Notes: generated from the letters alone by a model not told the origin. Counted from the stretch's first letter, positions 25,115-34,973 are shown. The stretch is DNA of 64,000 nt from Tamlana crocina (GCA_040429635.1 CP158972.1:2490001-2554000); one strand, 5' to 3'. Numbers and translations are program-made.

Positions 25115-27577
25115 TTGAAAGCAAAACTCTTACTAACCACTTGTTTACTTTTTTCTTTAATTACCATTGGGTTCTCACAAACGGCTACCGTAAAAGGTAT
25201 TATTCTTGACGAAAGCAACCAGCCCATAGAAAATGTAAACATTAAAAGCAACAGAGATAGCGGCACCAAAACCAACGAAAATGGGTTTTACACCCTCGAT
25301 ATCCCGATAAACCAAGACATAACCCTTAGCTTTACGCATCTCTCGCACAAAAAGGTAGAGAGCACTTTCAACTTAAAGAACGGTGAGGTTTACGAATTTA
25401 ACCCCGTAATGAACAATTCTGTTGAGCAAATTGCAGTCGTGGTGGTTAGCGGAGACCGGCGGAAAGACGTTGAAGGGGTAGTCACTTTAAAGCCAGAAAC
25501 CATCAGAAAAATACCAGGTGCCAATGCTGGTGTTGAAAATTTATTGATGGCACTTCCGGGTGTAAGCAACAACAACGAATTGAGCACGCAATACTCGGTT
25601 CGTGGCGGAAATTACGATGAAAACCTTGTTTACGTTAACGGCATTGAAGTTTACCGTCCGTTTTTGGTGCGTTCGGGGCAACAGGAAGGATTGAGCTTTG
25701 TGAATACCGATTTGGTTCAAAACGTCGATTTTTCCGCTGGTGGATTTCAAGCGAAATATGGCGATAAGCTTTCTTCTGTTTTAGATATCACCTATAAAAA
25801 CCCGTATCAATTTGAAGTAAATGCCGATCTGAGTTTGCTCGGCGGAAGCCTTTCTGTTGAAAATGTGAGCAAAGATTCAAAATTATCGGGCATTGTGGGG
25901 CTACGTTATCGCGACAATAGTTTGCTAGTAAATGCCAAAGAAACAGAAACCAATTTCCAACCGTCTTTCACAGACGCCCAAGCATTTTTTACCTATAAAT
26001 TCACCAATAAATTCCATTTGAGCTTTTTAGGGAACGCTTCGTTGAACACCTACGACTACCAACCACAAACAAGACAGACCAATTTTGGAACCTTGGCCGA
26101 TCCCGTGGCACTTATCGTGTTTTACGAAGGACAGGAAAAAGACCGCTACCAAACGCTTTTCGGAGCATTTAAAGGCTCGTATTTTGTAAACGACGACTTA
26201 ACGCTTCAACTCATTACCTCGAGTTACCACACTACCGAGGAAGAGTATTTCGATATTTTTGCCCAGTACCGATTAGGTGAAGTGAATAACAATATTGGCG
26301 ATGAAAATTTAGGCGAAGTAGAATTTAGTGAAGGCATAGGCAGCCAGCTCACGCACGGCCGAAACGATTTAGATGCTCTAATTACAAATATCGAGCATAA
26401 AGGCGATTTTAAAATTGATTACAACCGCATTGAATGGTCTGCAAAATTCACTCACGAAAACATCCGTGACCGATTGGTGGAATGGGAAGTGATAGACTCG
26501 GCAGGGTTTTCTTTGCGTCCACCCAAAACCTCATCCAACGAACAGCCTTACATTCCATTTACCGGCCCGTTGGAGCCATACAACAACGTTAGAGCCACGA
26601 ATAACACGACTATAAACCGCTTTCAGGCGTACGCCCAATGGAGCAAACGAAGTACTTGGGGAAATAGCGATGTTTGGTACAATGCCGGGGTTCGCGCCCA
26701 TAATTGGACGGTTAGCGGTAAGGGGATTTCGTCATCCTCGCAAACCGTTTTTAGTCCGCGTGCGCAATTCGCCATCAAACCCGATTGGGAAAAAGATATG
26801 CTTTTTAGAGTAGCTACAGGTATGTATTACCAACCACCGTTTTATCGCGAACTTCGTGATGCCAACGGAATAGTTCAACCGAATGTGAAAGCTCAAAAAT
26901 CAATTCATTTGGTATTGGGGAACGATTACAGTTTTAAAATGTGGGACCGCCCTTTTAAACTCACTTCTGAGCTTTATTATAAAAACTTAAGCGATGTTAA
27001 CCCTTATACTTTGGAAAACGTACGTATCCGTTACAGAGCCAACAACAGTGCTAAAGCCTATGCTTACGGCTTAGATATGAGACTGAACGGTGAGTTTGTT
27101 CCAGGTACCGAATCGTGGTTTAGCTTTGGCTATTTAAAAACTGAAGAAAACATCAACAACCGAGGCTATATTTCACGCCCAACCGATCAACGTTTAAAGT
27201 TTGCGGCACTATTTCAGGATTACGTGCCCAATGTACCAAACATGAAAATGTATTTAAACCTGGTTTATAACACCGGACTGCCAGGAGGTTCGCCAAGCTA
27301 TGCCGACCCATACGTTTATCAAAACCGATTGCCCGATTACAAGCGTGCTGATTTAGGTTTACAGTTTGTTTTGGTTGACGGAAAAAAGCAATTCAACAGT
27401 GGATGGAAAAAACCATTTAAAGAACTTTCGTTCGGGTTTGAAATCTTCAACATATTTGATGTACAGAACTCCATTACCAACACTTGGGTACGCGATGTGG
27501 ATACCAAGCGCCAATACGCCATACCCAATTATTTAACGCCAAGGGTTTTTAATGTACGGACGACGATGAAGTTTTGA
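25115..27577 (+). CDS. TonB-dependent outer-membrane receptor with carboxypeptidase-regulatory-like domain
   Basis: About 820 residues. After a signal peptide (KAKLLLTTCLLFSLITIGFSQ) comes a CarbopepD-regulatory-like domain (TATVKGIILDESNQPIENVNI), then a plug domain (LLMALPGVSNNNELSTQYSVRGGNYDENLVYVNGIEVY) and a 22-strand-type barrel ending FNVRTTMKF. TonB receptors import large substrates; this one is not SusC-like in length and has no SusD partner. A TTG at 25115 gives a compact signal peptide; an ATG at 25055 would overlap the M23 gene by 47 bp and add 20 residues. It is co-transcribed with the M23 peptidase. Confidence 0.88.
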   Translation: MKAKLLLTTCLLFSLITIGFSQTATVKGIILDESNQPIENVNIKSNRDSGTKTNENGFYTLDIPINQDITLSFTHLSHKKVESTFNLKNGEVYEFNPVMNNSVEQIAVVVVSGDRRKDVEGVVTLKPETIRKIPGANAGVENLLMALPGVSNNNELSTQYSVRGGNYDENLVYVNGIEVYRPFLVRSGQQEGLSFVNTDLVQNVDFSAGGFQAKYGDKLSSVLDITYKNPYQFEVNADLSLLGGSLSVENVSKDSKLSGIVGLRYRDNSLLVNAKETETNFQPSFTDAQAFFTYKFTNKFHLSFLGNASLNTYDYQPQTRQTNFGTLADPVALIVFYEGQEKDRYQTLFGAFKGSYFVNDDLTLQLITSSYHTTEEEYFDIFAQYRLGEVNNNIGDENLGEVEFSEGIGSQLTHGRNDLDALITNIEHKGDFKIDYNRIEWSAKFTHENIRDRLVEWEVIDSAGFSLRPPKTSSNEQPYIPFTGPLEPYNNVRATNNTTINRFQAYAQWSKRSTWGNSDVWYNAGVRAHNWTVSGKGISSSSQTVFSPRAQFAIKPDWEKDMLFRVATGMYYQPPFYRELRDANGIVQPNVKAQKSIHLVLGNDYSFKMWDRPFKLTSELYYKNLSDVNPYTLENVRIRYRANNSAKAYAYGLDMRLNGEFVPGTESWFSFGYLKTEENINNRGYISRPTDQRLKFAALFQDYVPNVPNMKMYLNLVYNTGLPGGSPSYADPYVYQNRLPDYKRADLGLQFVLVDGKKQFNSGWKKPFKELSFGFEIFNIFDVQNSITNTWVRDVDTKRQYAIPNYLTPRVFNVRTTMKF

Positions 27578-27580
27578 GAA

Positions 27581-28588
27581 CTATTTAATGCTGAGGTTTT
27601 CCGAAAAAACCACTAAGCTATCAATCCCGCTTCCGGTTAACCTCTGAACATAAACCTCTATGTAATCTCCATTTGCAAGATTAGCATTCGCGTTTATCGA
27701 TATGTTTTGGATTTGTGTATCACTGTCAATATATACTATAGAATTCGATTCGGTAAGGACAGTTCCATTCTTTGCTAAAACAAACGCATAAAAGTTTGTT
27801 GCTGCACCTGTAACGCGAACCGACATGGAAGCATTGATTTGGAATTCTCTTTCTTTTAATCCGTCGTAAACTAATCTGTTGTTGCCACCAGCACTAGTAA
27901 ACCTAAAAAGGCTATTAGCAGTAAAAGTACCATTTCCTTGAACCTCTGTAGCTATACCATTGATTATTGTTTGAGAAAAACCTGTTGTTAAGGTACCATT
28001 AAAGTAAAAATTCCCAGAAGCCACACCATCAGTTTCCTCTGCAATTCCCGGAGCATTTACAAACCAGTTATTGGTGAAGTTATACCCAGGATAGCTGCCC
28101 GTGGTATATCCATCCACATAAGTTCCTACTCCAGAAAATGCCGTTCCCAGCAACACGCCATCAGTTACAGCTGGGTTTGCGCTCACATCAAGACCTGTCA
28201 CACCCGAAGTCACGGTACTGAAACCGCTCACCTTTTCTATTAAACTGAAAGTTCCGATGTAGGTTTCATAAGTTCCAGTATTGTTTCCTAACCACCCCAT
28301 ATTATTTAAAAGCAAAGTATTGATGGACAAAAAAGTAATACCTGTTGTATTTCCTGAAAACTGAATGATATTATTAAAAACAAGCCCAAAGTTGGCAATA
28401 CTACCCACGCTAGATGAGTTTTGGACTATACAATTTTGCACCACCAACGACTCTGCCCCACTTCCGGATAATCCAAAAACACCGCCACCTGTGGCCTCTA
28501 AAGTTAAATTCCTAATACTGCCTCCATTTGCCCCAGAAAACAAAATGCCACTTGCCCGAACAAGCTTATCTTCATTTGTATCCAAGCC
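27581..28588 (-). pseudogene. 3' portion of a surface-type gene interrupted by an IS200-type element
   Basis: Encodes the C-terminal 335 residues of a secreted protein whose 5' part is at 29174-29605. It opens GLDTNEDKLVRASG, then reads as beta-helix-like repeats (SIRNLTLEATGGGVFGLSGSG, ESLVVQNCIVQNSS) and a C-terminal jelly-roll-like domain ending VVFSENLSIK. Read-through from a TTG within the element (28627) keeps an open frame of 348 codons, but this has no signal peptide. No T9SS sorting domain is recognised. The stop is 3 bp from the convergent TonB receptor stop. Function unknown. Confidence 0.8.
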
Positions 28589-28598
28589 GAATGAATGA

Positions 28599-28619
28599 CC
28601 CCGCAGCAAGCTGACGAGG
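28599..28619 (-). repeat. IS right-end hairpin
   Basis: A 21-bp sequence that on the minus strand folds as CCTCG-T-CAGC/GCTG-CGGGG with a T bulge and a TT turn. It is identical to the left-end copy and lies 8 bp downstream of the transposase stop. Confidence 0.8.
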
Positions 28620-28627
28620 TATCTCAA

Positions 28628-29077
28628 TTATTCAAACAGCCTCAATTGACTTGAATGAATCTGTTTATATTCTTTTTGTTTTCCTTGATTCTTTAAATAG
28701 TTCTTTATCACTTCTTCGTTAGCATATTGACCCACCGTATTTACATAATACCCTTTTGACCAAAACTGACCTCCCCATAATTGCTCTTTTACTTCTGGAT
28801 GAAGACGAAAGATTTCCCTTGCCAATATACTCTTGACCGTTTGCACTATCTTTTTTGGAGAATAAACCGGAACACTCTGAACTAAAAAATGAACGTGGTT
28901 CTCGTCTAAACCTATCTCTATAAAATAGATATCATATCTGTTTTCTATCTCTGAACAAACTAAAACCATACTAGAATTAACACGGTCAGTCAAAATTGAA
29001 CGCCTATATTTTATTGGACAAACTACATGATACAACAGCAGGCTTTTATTATGTCGCTTGTGAATATGTTCACTCAT
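28628..29077 (-). CDS. tnpA: IS200/IS605-family Y1 (HUH) transposase TnpA
   Basis: A 149-residue single-strand DNA transposase. The HUH metal-binding motif is in ENHVHFLVQ and the catalytic tyrosine is in NEEVIKNYLKNQG near residue 127. The N-terminal SLLLYHVVCPIKYRR and the WGGQFWSKGYYVNTVG segment are typical of IS200 TnpA. All catalytic residues are present, so the element may be active. ATG 29077 is chosen over a GTG at 29092. It mobilises by peel-and-paste on single-stranded DNA, which permits precise excision. Confidence 0.93.
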   Translation of the reverse strand: MSEHIHKRHNKSLLLYHVVCPIKYRRSILTDRVNSSMVLVCSEIENRYDIYFIEIGLDENHVHFLVQSVPVYSPKKIVQTVKSILAREIFRLHPEVKEQLWGGQFWSKGYYVNTVGQYANEEVIKNYLKNQGKQKEYKQIHSSQLRLFE

Positions 29078-29143
29078 AAATCCAATATACACTTTTTCAA
29101 AGTGTTTTGAAAAACTCTCCGTTTTTCAAACTTTTCAGCTAAA

Positions 29144-29164
29144 CCCCGCAGCAAGCTGACGAGG
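29144..29164 (-). repeat. IS left-end hairpin
   Basis: Identical 21-bp copy of the right-end hairpin, in the same orientation, 67 bp upstream of the transposase start and 9 bp inside the inferred left boundary. Confidence 0.8.
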
Positions 29165-29173
29165 AATTCTTTA

Positions 29174-29605
29174 GATTAAATAAGCGCTGTTTAAATCAAT
29201 TGGAGCAACTAATGTGATTTCACCATTAATTTCATAAAGTGTATTGGTGTCTAATTCATAAAACGCTCCGCCGCCAGCAGTTAGTTCATCTGCTAAATCG
29301 GCTTCACTTTTTATCAATTTATAATTATCTCGGGTTTCAATCTCTCCCAATTTTTCCCATACACTACTACTGTAATAATAAAATGCACTTTCATCGGTGT
29401 CGTAAACCAACAAACCTTCTGCCGGAGAGGCTATTGCTGTTCTTTGGGATGATGTCATTCTTGGGGTTAAAACACCTTGCGATGTAGATTCGATATCTAA
29501 AATTGAAGACGGATTAGGGTTGGTTGTTCCGATTCCAATTTGCGCAGCCATAGTCGAGGTTAGCAGACAAAACACTACGAAAATAATGAGTTTATCTTTT
29601 TTCAT
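29174..29605 (-). pseudogene. 5' portion of the interrupted surface-type gene
   Basis: The N-terminal 144 codons: a signal peptide (MKKDKLIIFVVFCLLTSTMAAQ), then IGIGTTNPNPSSILDIESTSQG and GLLVYDTDESAFYYY, a head found on many flavobacterial secreted fibre-like proteins. The insertion adds a TAA directly after SAYLI, so a truncated 144-residue product could still be made. Joined to 28588-27581 it gives one uninterrupted frame of 479 codons plus stop. Broken copy; role unknown. Confidence 0.82.
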
Positions 29606-29908
29606 ACAATTTATAGAGATTTGGGATTTCTATTCTATAAAAGTACGAAATTTATACAAAGAACCATGAGCGGGGCTAAAAAAAACGTATAATAATTCCG
29701 TGGTAAAAAAACACAAAACACTATTAACAAATCATTTAGCCAATTCAAGAGTTGAAAACTATATGATTTATTTAACATAAACAGCTTCAATTAGCCTGCA
29801 TCATTATTACTAAAAACTTCCTTTAAACCAACATATCGATATACAGAAATTGTTTATTTTAGTTAAGTCGGCAAAATACAAGAAAATGGAAGAAACTCTA
29901 TGCGCTCT
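29606..29908. other. 303-bp intergenic region
   Basis: AT-rich gap between the interrupted gene and the cysteine desulfurase. No open frame of credible length, RNA gene or repeat was recognised. Confidence 0.6.
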
Positions 29909-31051
29909 TTAGGTGCTAAATTCTTTTAAAACACCAACCACATAATCAATTTCTTCATTAGTATTATAAATACTGAATGAAAACCGAAGTGAAGGCTTCT
30001 GCAAATCATCTTCATTTAGAATTTCAGACAGCACATGTGAATTTCTCGAACTTCCACTTTGGCAGGCACTCCCCTTAGAACAGGCAATCCCTTTTAAATC
30101 CAACTGAAATAAGAGCATAGCAGACTTTTTTGGTGGCACGGGCAAACAAACATTAACGAGCGTATAAGTGCCATTTTCAGCATTTGCTGATGCCCCGTTG
30201 AAAGTTGCATTCGGGATTTCAGATTTCATTTTATCAATGAAATATTGTTTCAGCCTAAATACGATTTGCCGCTCTTTTTCTAGATTTTGGTACGCCGCTT
30301 TTAGGGCCAACTCCATACCCACAATATTATGCACACTTTCGGTACCCGCCCTTAAACCTCGTTCTTGTTCTCCTCCAATAATCATGGGTTTTAAACTGCT
30401 GTTTTTTCTAATAAAAGCAAAACCCACTCCTTTTGGCCCATGGAATTTATGCGCTGAAGCCGCCAAGAAATCCACTGGAATATCCTGTAAATCCAATTTA
30501 TAATGTCCTACGGATTGCACCGCATCGGTGTGGAAAAGCGCATCGTTTTCCTTGCACAGTTTTGCGGTTCGTTTTAAATCTAAAATATTGCCAATTTCAT
30601 TGTTAATGTGCATCAAGCTCACCAAGGTTTTATCGTCGGTTTTCAATAGATGTTGCAAATGTTCAAAATCCACATTCCCCTTTTTGTCAAGGTTTACATA
30701 AGTCACGTTAATTTTATAATCAATTTCTAACTGTTGAACGGTGTGCAAAACGGCATGGTGTTCAATTTTTGAAGTGATGATGTGCCGAACCCCCAAATCC
30801 TTAACAGCACTTTTCAGCACCAAATTATCAGCCTCAGTTCCCCCGGAAGTAAAAATAATTTCACCAGCAGATACGTTAAAACAACTAGCAATCGCTTTTC
30901 TTGAATTTTCAACCAAAACTTTCGATGAACGACCAAAACCATGTGAAGATGAAGGGTTTCCATAATTTTCATTCATCACCTTAACCATTCCTTTAACCAC
31001 CTCATCCCGAATAGGGGTTGTTGCCGCATTATCAAAATATACCTGTTTCAT
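29909..31051 (-). CDS. Cysteine desulfurase (IscS/NifS class)
   Basis: A 380-residue PLP-dependent enzyme that converts cysteine to alanine and a protein persulfide for Fe-S cluster or tRNA sulfur supply. It has FDNAATTP at the start, SGGTEADNLVL, HTDAVQSVGH, the PLP lysine in SAHKFHGPKG, and the active-site Cys in CSKGSACQSGSS (~325). The loop length is class I (IscS/NifS-like) rather than SufS. No iscU or iscA is adjacent, so the sulfur acceptor is unknown. Confidence 0.93.
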   Translation of the reverse strand: MKQVYFDNAATTPIRDEVVKGMVKVMNENYGNPSSSHGFGRSSKVLVENSRKAIASCFNVSAGEIIFTSGGTEADNLVLKSAVKDLGVRHIITSKIEHHAVLHTVQQLEIDYKINVTYVNLDKKGNVDFEHLQHLLKTDDKTLVSLMHINNEIGNILDLKRTAKLCKENDALFHTDAVQSVGHYKLDLQDIPVDFLAASAHKFHGPKGVGFAFIRKNSSLKPMIIGGEQERGLRAGTESVHNIVGMELALKAAYQNLEKERQIVFRLKQYFIDKMKSEIPNATFNGASANAENGTYTLVNVCLPVPPKKSAMLLFQLDLKGIACSKGSACQSGSSRNSHVLSEILNEDDLQKPSLRFSFSIYNTNEEIDYVVGVLKEFST

Positions 31052-31186
31052 TTTAAAGTGTAAACTTAATGCCTGTTATTTAAAAATCGTGCTTTTAAAA
31101 CTTCAAAAGTACTTGAAATAAAATTATTTTCAATACGCTACGTTATAAATAACAATTCTGTTATTTTTGCCTAAAAACCACACCCC

Positions 31187-32116
31187 ATGCGTAAGTTATT
31201 TTTAGCCATTTCAACCTTTATGATTCTCCCTCTTAACTCATGTGACGACGGAGATGTCATCACTTTTGAGTTGGATTTTGATGATGATTTTCAAGTTTGC
31301 GAGAGCGGTGGCGATTTGGTATTTTACAAAACAAAGAACGATCCGTCTGAATCTTTATCGCTTAAGGTTACCGATTTAACTATTGCAGATATTTTGAAAG
31401 TTGATGAAAAAAACGAATACAAAAAAGACATCACCATAAACGCCAACAACCCTTTTAATTACCGAACTTACAGCAACACTACATTGCCCGACGATTTGTT
31501 TTGCAATGCCATACCTAATGCTGAAGTAAAATTAAAAGAAGACATTGAAAGTACCAGCGGTAACGCCTTATTAAAGACCGTATTAGTTGAAGACGATAAC
31601 GACGGTGTTCCTGCTGAACTTGAAGACATAAACGGTGATGGCGATTTAGAAAATGATGATACCGATGGCGATGGCATACCCAACTATATTGACGCCGATG
31701 ACGATGGCGACAACATTTTAACCAAAGACGAAAACCCCGACCCCGATGACAACGGTATTTTTGACGATGCCCAAGATACTGATGGCGATGGCATACCCGA
31801 TTATTTGGATAACGACGATGACGGTGACGGCGTTTTAACCCGTGATGAAGAAGGCGACACTCAAGACAACAACCCTGCAAACGATATTACCAACAGCGAA
31901 GTGGGAGCCGATTATTTAAACCCTGATGCTACAACTTTGGTACCTGCAACAGCCTACAGAGAACACACTATCAACAGAACGTTTACCGTAACTCTGGTGA
32001 TTGAAAACTTTGATTTAACCTTGATTTCTTTAGATGTTTTTAATTTTGGAACCCTTGAAAACGGTGCCATACCCGATACTTCGAAAAGCCGAAAAGTAAC
32101 GCCCGAGTTTAATTAA
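31187..32116 (+). CDS. Lipoprotein with calcium-binding Asp-rich (thrombospondin type 3-like) repeats
   Basis: A 309-residue lipoprotein: leader MRKLFLAISTFMILPLNSC with the lipid-modified Cys19. The central region (~135-235) is a run of Asp-rich calcium-binding loops, e.g. VEDDNDGVPAELED, DTDGDGIPNYIDADDDGD and DTDGDGIPDYLDNDDDGD, like thrombospondin type 3 or EF-hand-like repeats that rigidify on Ca2+ binding. A ~60-residue beta-rich tail follows. A TATTTTTG -7 element lies at 31162-31169. It ends next to the convergent Smr gene. Likely surface or periplasmic; function unknown. Confidence 0.82.
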   Translation: MRKLFLAISTFMILPLNSCDDGDVITFELDFDDDFQVCESGGDLVFYKTKNDPSESLSLKVTDLTIADILKVDEKNEYKKDITINANNPFNYRTYSNTTLPDDLFCNAIPNAEVKLKEDIESTSGNALLKTVLVEDDNDGVPAELEDINGDGDLENDDTDGDGIPNYIDADDDGDNILTKDENPDPDDNGIFDDAQDTDGDGIPDYLDNDDDGDGVLTRDEEGDTQDNNPANDITNSEVGADYLNPDATTLVPATAYREHTINRTFTVTLVIENFDLTLISLDVFNFGTLENGAIPDTSKSRKVTPEFN

Positions 32117-32674
32117 TCATTGAGGATTTTGGTAAACATACACTTCAGTAGCGCCCAAACCATATTTTTGGTAATTGGCATCATAAAACTTTAGGTTGCT
32201 ATACCGACCAAATAAATATTCCAACTCCAGCTTTAAAACACCCTCGCCCACCCCGTGGATGAATACTATTTTTTGAATGCGGTTGGCCATGGCAAATTCT
32301 AATTTACGGCGCGCCGTATCCAACTGAAGCGTTAACATATCGTGGTTGCTCATGCCCCGCGTCGATTTAACTAATTGATGGATGTGCAAATCGACTTCCA
32401 TTGCTGGAGCAAAACGCTCCTTTGCTTTCTTTTTGGGCTGCTGCTTTCTTTTGGGTTGTTCTTTTTCTAAAATTATAGAATCTAACTCCGAATGTGCCAA
32501 CCACTGAGACTTCATGTTTTCCTTAGCTTGCTTTTTTACCAATTCGTGCTTTTCAAAATCCAACAAAAAGCCCTCATCTGTTTCAATAGAAACAATTGTT
32601 CCCTTAACGGATTTTACCGTCCCGGAAAGCTGTTCGTCCAATACAAAAACATAATCGCCTGGTTTAAACAACAT
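32117..32674 (-). CDS. Smr-domain protein (MutS2 C-terminal-like)
   Basis: A 185-residue protein. An N-terminal SH3-like segment (PGDYVFVLDEQLSGTVKSV) and a Lys-rich linker precede a C-terminal Smr domain (~93-183) with DLHIHQL, the HGVGEGVLKLEL loop and YGLGATEVYVY. Smr domains are nicking endonucleases or ribosome-rescue factors; stand-alone forms with this N-terminus are common in Bacteroidota. Its ATG overlaps the last base of the upstream small membrane-protein gene, so they are translationally coupled. Confidence 0.88.
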   Translation of the reverse strand: MLFKPGDYVFVLDEQLSGTVKSVKGTIVSIETDEGFLLDFEKHELVKKQAKENMKSQWLAHSELDSIILEKEQPKRKQQPKKKAKERFAPAMEVDLHIHQLVKSTRGMSNHDMLTLQLDTARRKLEFAMANRIQKIVFIHGVGEGVLKLELEYLFGRYSNLKFYDANYQKYGLGATEVYVYQNPQ

Positions 32675-32868
32675 TAGTTATCGTTTTCAGAATTCTCGGA
32701 ATCTTCATCTTTTTTTCTACTGGGAATGGTCTTTGAAATACGGTAAACGCCAATCATGAGCAACACTATTCCTAATATCAAAACAAGTTGGTTCTGGTCT
32801 GCCCCTGCCTTGGCATAAATAGCCACAAAGGCACCAATAATAATCAATATATAATTTAAATATTTCAT
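32674..32868 (-). CDS. Small two-helix membrane protein
   Basis: A 64-residue protein with two hydrophobic helices (YILIIIGAFVAIYA and LVLILGIVLLMIGVYRI) and a charged, acidic C-terminus. It overlaps the Smr gene by one base. No family is recognised; it is kept because of its start, composition and coupling. Confidence 0.7.
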   Translation of the reverse strand: MKYLNYILIIIGAFVAIYAKAGADQNQLVLILGIVLLMIGVYRISKTIPSRKKDEDSENSENDN

Positions 32869-33039
32869 TATTTACCAGTAAAATTTACATAGCGAAATTA
32901 CACTAATTTTAGCATTTAAAGCAGTTATATATAAGCAATATTCAGCACTATAACTGCATGTTGTAAACTTATCGCCTAAATTTTACATGTAAGAAAATAT
33001 AAATTTTGTATATTTGGTTACACCTACAATCTTCAGTAT

Positions 33040-34911
33040 ATGAACTCCAAATTTCTGTTTTTTTTCCTATTATCATTGAATTTCGCTTTTAGCCAAGATC
33101 TTTACGTGGCCGACAATAGCTACCTCTTCGCTAATGATGTCGTTGTTTTTGTTAATGACGATATTCGGTTGGAAACGCCAACATCTAATTTATACTTTCG
33201 CGGTGATGCCCAACTTATTCAAAATAATGACATAAAAAATTCTGATACAGGCAGCCTTTCCATTTATCAAAACCAAACTACTGGTATTTATGAATACAAC
33301 TATTGGTGTTCTCCTGTAGGCCTAGGCACCGATGGCACAACTCATGCTAATGCTGATTTCTTGGGCGGAAATAACATTTATGATCCTATTGATGACGCCG
33401 ATGTAACAAATGTTAACTCAAGCTTATATGGTTTTACTTCAGACTATAACGGTACAGCTACCCAACTTTCAAACTATTGGATATACACTTTAAAAGACGC
33501 AGAAGGTTATTGGAATTGGCAGCAAGTTTTCGATACGGGCACTATTGAAACGGGTTACGGTTTTACCCTAAAAGGAAGCCCAACACTCAATAATGTTTTG
33601 GATTTTAGAGGTAGACCAAACAACGGTACTATTACTGTAAGCTGTTCGTATGACGGTACAGACAACCAACCTTCAGGCTTGCTAAATCACGCCCAAACTT
33701 TAACAGGAAACCCTTACCCTTCTGCCCTGGATTTAAAATTATTTTTGGCTCATGCTGATAACCAAACCAACTTAAATGGTGAAATTTATTTTTGGGAACA
33801 AAAACAAAAAAGCTCTCATTATTTAGCTGATTATGAAGGCGGTTATGGTGTATATACCCCAGGTAACTTAGGCGATTTAAACGATAATGGCACCTACACG
33901 GCTACTCTTTTTGAAAGCTACAATGGCGACGGAAGCGACAACAATACCACAACAGGAAGCACTACAGATTTTAATGCAAACCATTCAAGACGCTATGCTG
34001 CCATTGGCCAAGGTTTTGTGATTGCAAGTAATGTTAATGGAGGCTTTGCTACTTTCGATAATTCTATGCGCATCGGTTTTGCTGAAGATTCAGATCCGAA
34101 CGGCGATGGTTCTGTATTTGCAAAAGGCAAGAATAAAAAGACTGAACCTGAAGGAAAAAAACACCCAATTTCGCACAACGGTGTGGATTACAAAGCCATT
34201 TTTGAAAACCCAACGGTTGTGCCTGAAATTAGATTGCACACCCATATTAACAACAGTTATTATAAAGAAAACGTTATTGCTTTCAGGGAAAGCACTCCGA
34301 ACAACAGTACCTACAATAAGTTTTTTGATGGTAGAAACATAAATAATCTAGCTACTGATGTTTACCTTATTTCGGGAAACGAAAAACTGGTTGTAAAATC
34401 CATAAAATATGACGAATCGGTTAGTTTACCGTTGGGCTTTAAGGCCGGGAAAAACAATAGCCTATTTAGCTTAAAAATCCATAAATTGAAAAATGTTCCT
34501 GAGCATGTGAACGTATATGTTTATGACCATGAAAATAATAGCTATACCGATGTAAAAAATGGCTCTTTTGAAATCATCCTCAATCAAGGGACGCATAACG
34601 ACCGATTTGAAATTACTTTTTCTAAAAATGCTTTAAACCTTCCAGTTATTGCCGAAAACAACTTTAAAGTATTCTTTAATAAATCTGCCTCTGAAATCAC
34701 CATTTTAAACCCTAATCAGATTAAACTTAAAGCCATAACACTTTTTGATATTTCAGGTAAAAAGATAGTAACCAGTAAACATTTACATTCTGAAAGAAAA
34801 CATTCAATATCAACTAAATCCTTAAACACTAGTGCTTATTTGGTAAATATTGAAACTTCGGACAACCACAGTTTAACCAAAAAAGTGATTGTACATGATA
34901 TTGCAGAATAA
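33040..34911 (+). CDS. T9SS type A sorting-domain surface protein
   Basis: A 623-residue exported protein with signal peptide MNSKFLFFFLLSLNFAFSQ. The body is rich in Asn, Thr and Gly and beta-prone (YNYWCSPVGLGTDG, LLNHAQTLTGNPYPSALDL) with no catalytic motif. The last ~80 residues (FKVFFNKSASEITILNPNQIK, ITLFDISGKKIVTS, and a terminal LTKKVIVHD) form a type A T9SS sorting domain that directs secretion and surface attachment. A TATATTTG -7 box lies at 33009-33016. Likely a cell-surface or gliding-related cargo; function unknown. Confidence 0.88.
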   Translation: MNSKFLFFFLLSLNFAFSQDLYVADNSYLFANDVVVFVNDDIRLETPTSNLYFRGDAQLIQNNDIKNSDTGSLSIYQNQTTGIYEYNYWCSPVGLGTDGTTHANADFLGGNNIYDPIDDADVTNVNSSLYGFTSDYNGTATQLSNYWIYTLKDAEGYWNWQQVFDTGTIETGYGFTLKGSPTLNNVLDFRGRPNNGTITVSCSYDGTDNQPSGLLNHAQTLTGNPYPSALDLKLFLAHADNQTNLNGEIYFWEQKQKSSHYLADYEGGYGVYTPGNLGDLNDNGTYTATLFESYNGDGSDNNTTTGSTTDFNANHSRRYAAIGQGFVIASNVNGGFATFDNSMRIGFAEDSDPNGDGSVFAKGKNKKTEPEGKKHPISHNGVDYKAIFENPTVVPEIRLHTHINNSYYKENVIAFRESTPNNSTYNKFFDGRNINNLATDVYLISGNEKLVVKSIKYDESVSLPLGFKAGKNNSLFSLKIHKLKNVPEHVNVYVYDHENNSYTDVKNGSFEIILNQGTHNDRFEITFSKNALNLPVIAENNFKVFFNKSASEITILNPNQIKLKAITLFDISGKKIVTSKHLHSERKHSISTKSLNTSAYLVNIETSDNHSLTKKVIVHDIAE

Positions 34912-34973
34912 ATTTCCTTTAAATATTTTCTTTTTATTAAATTGGCTTGGGCATTTCACTTCAAACTATAACT

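Larger units (their letters stand above)
28589..29173 (-). mobile_element. 585-bp IS200/IS605-family insertion sequence
   Basis: The element carries a single Y1 transposase gene and, near both ends, the same 21-bp hairpin-forming sequence in direct orientation (28599-28619 and 29144-29164), as expected for IS200-type elements recognised by TnpA. There is no accessory tnpB, no terminal inverted repeat and no target duplication. The boundaries were inferred by restoring the host reading frame: the left side ends TTTAATC, the right resumes GGCTTGG, giving SAYLI-GLDTNED. They are uncertain by about 2 bp because TC is shared. Confidence 0.85.

Noticed and set aside
27581-28627. Open frame starting at a TTG within the IS right end
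   Set aside because: The start codon belongs to the insertion; the protein has no signal peptide, and the frame is better explained as the 3' part of the interrupted gene.
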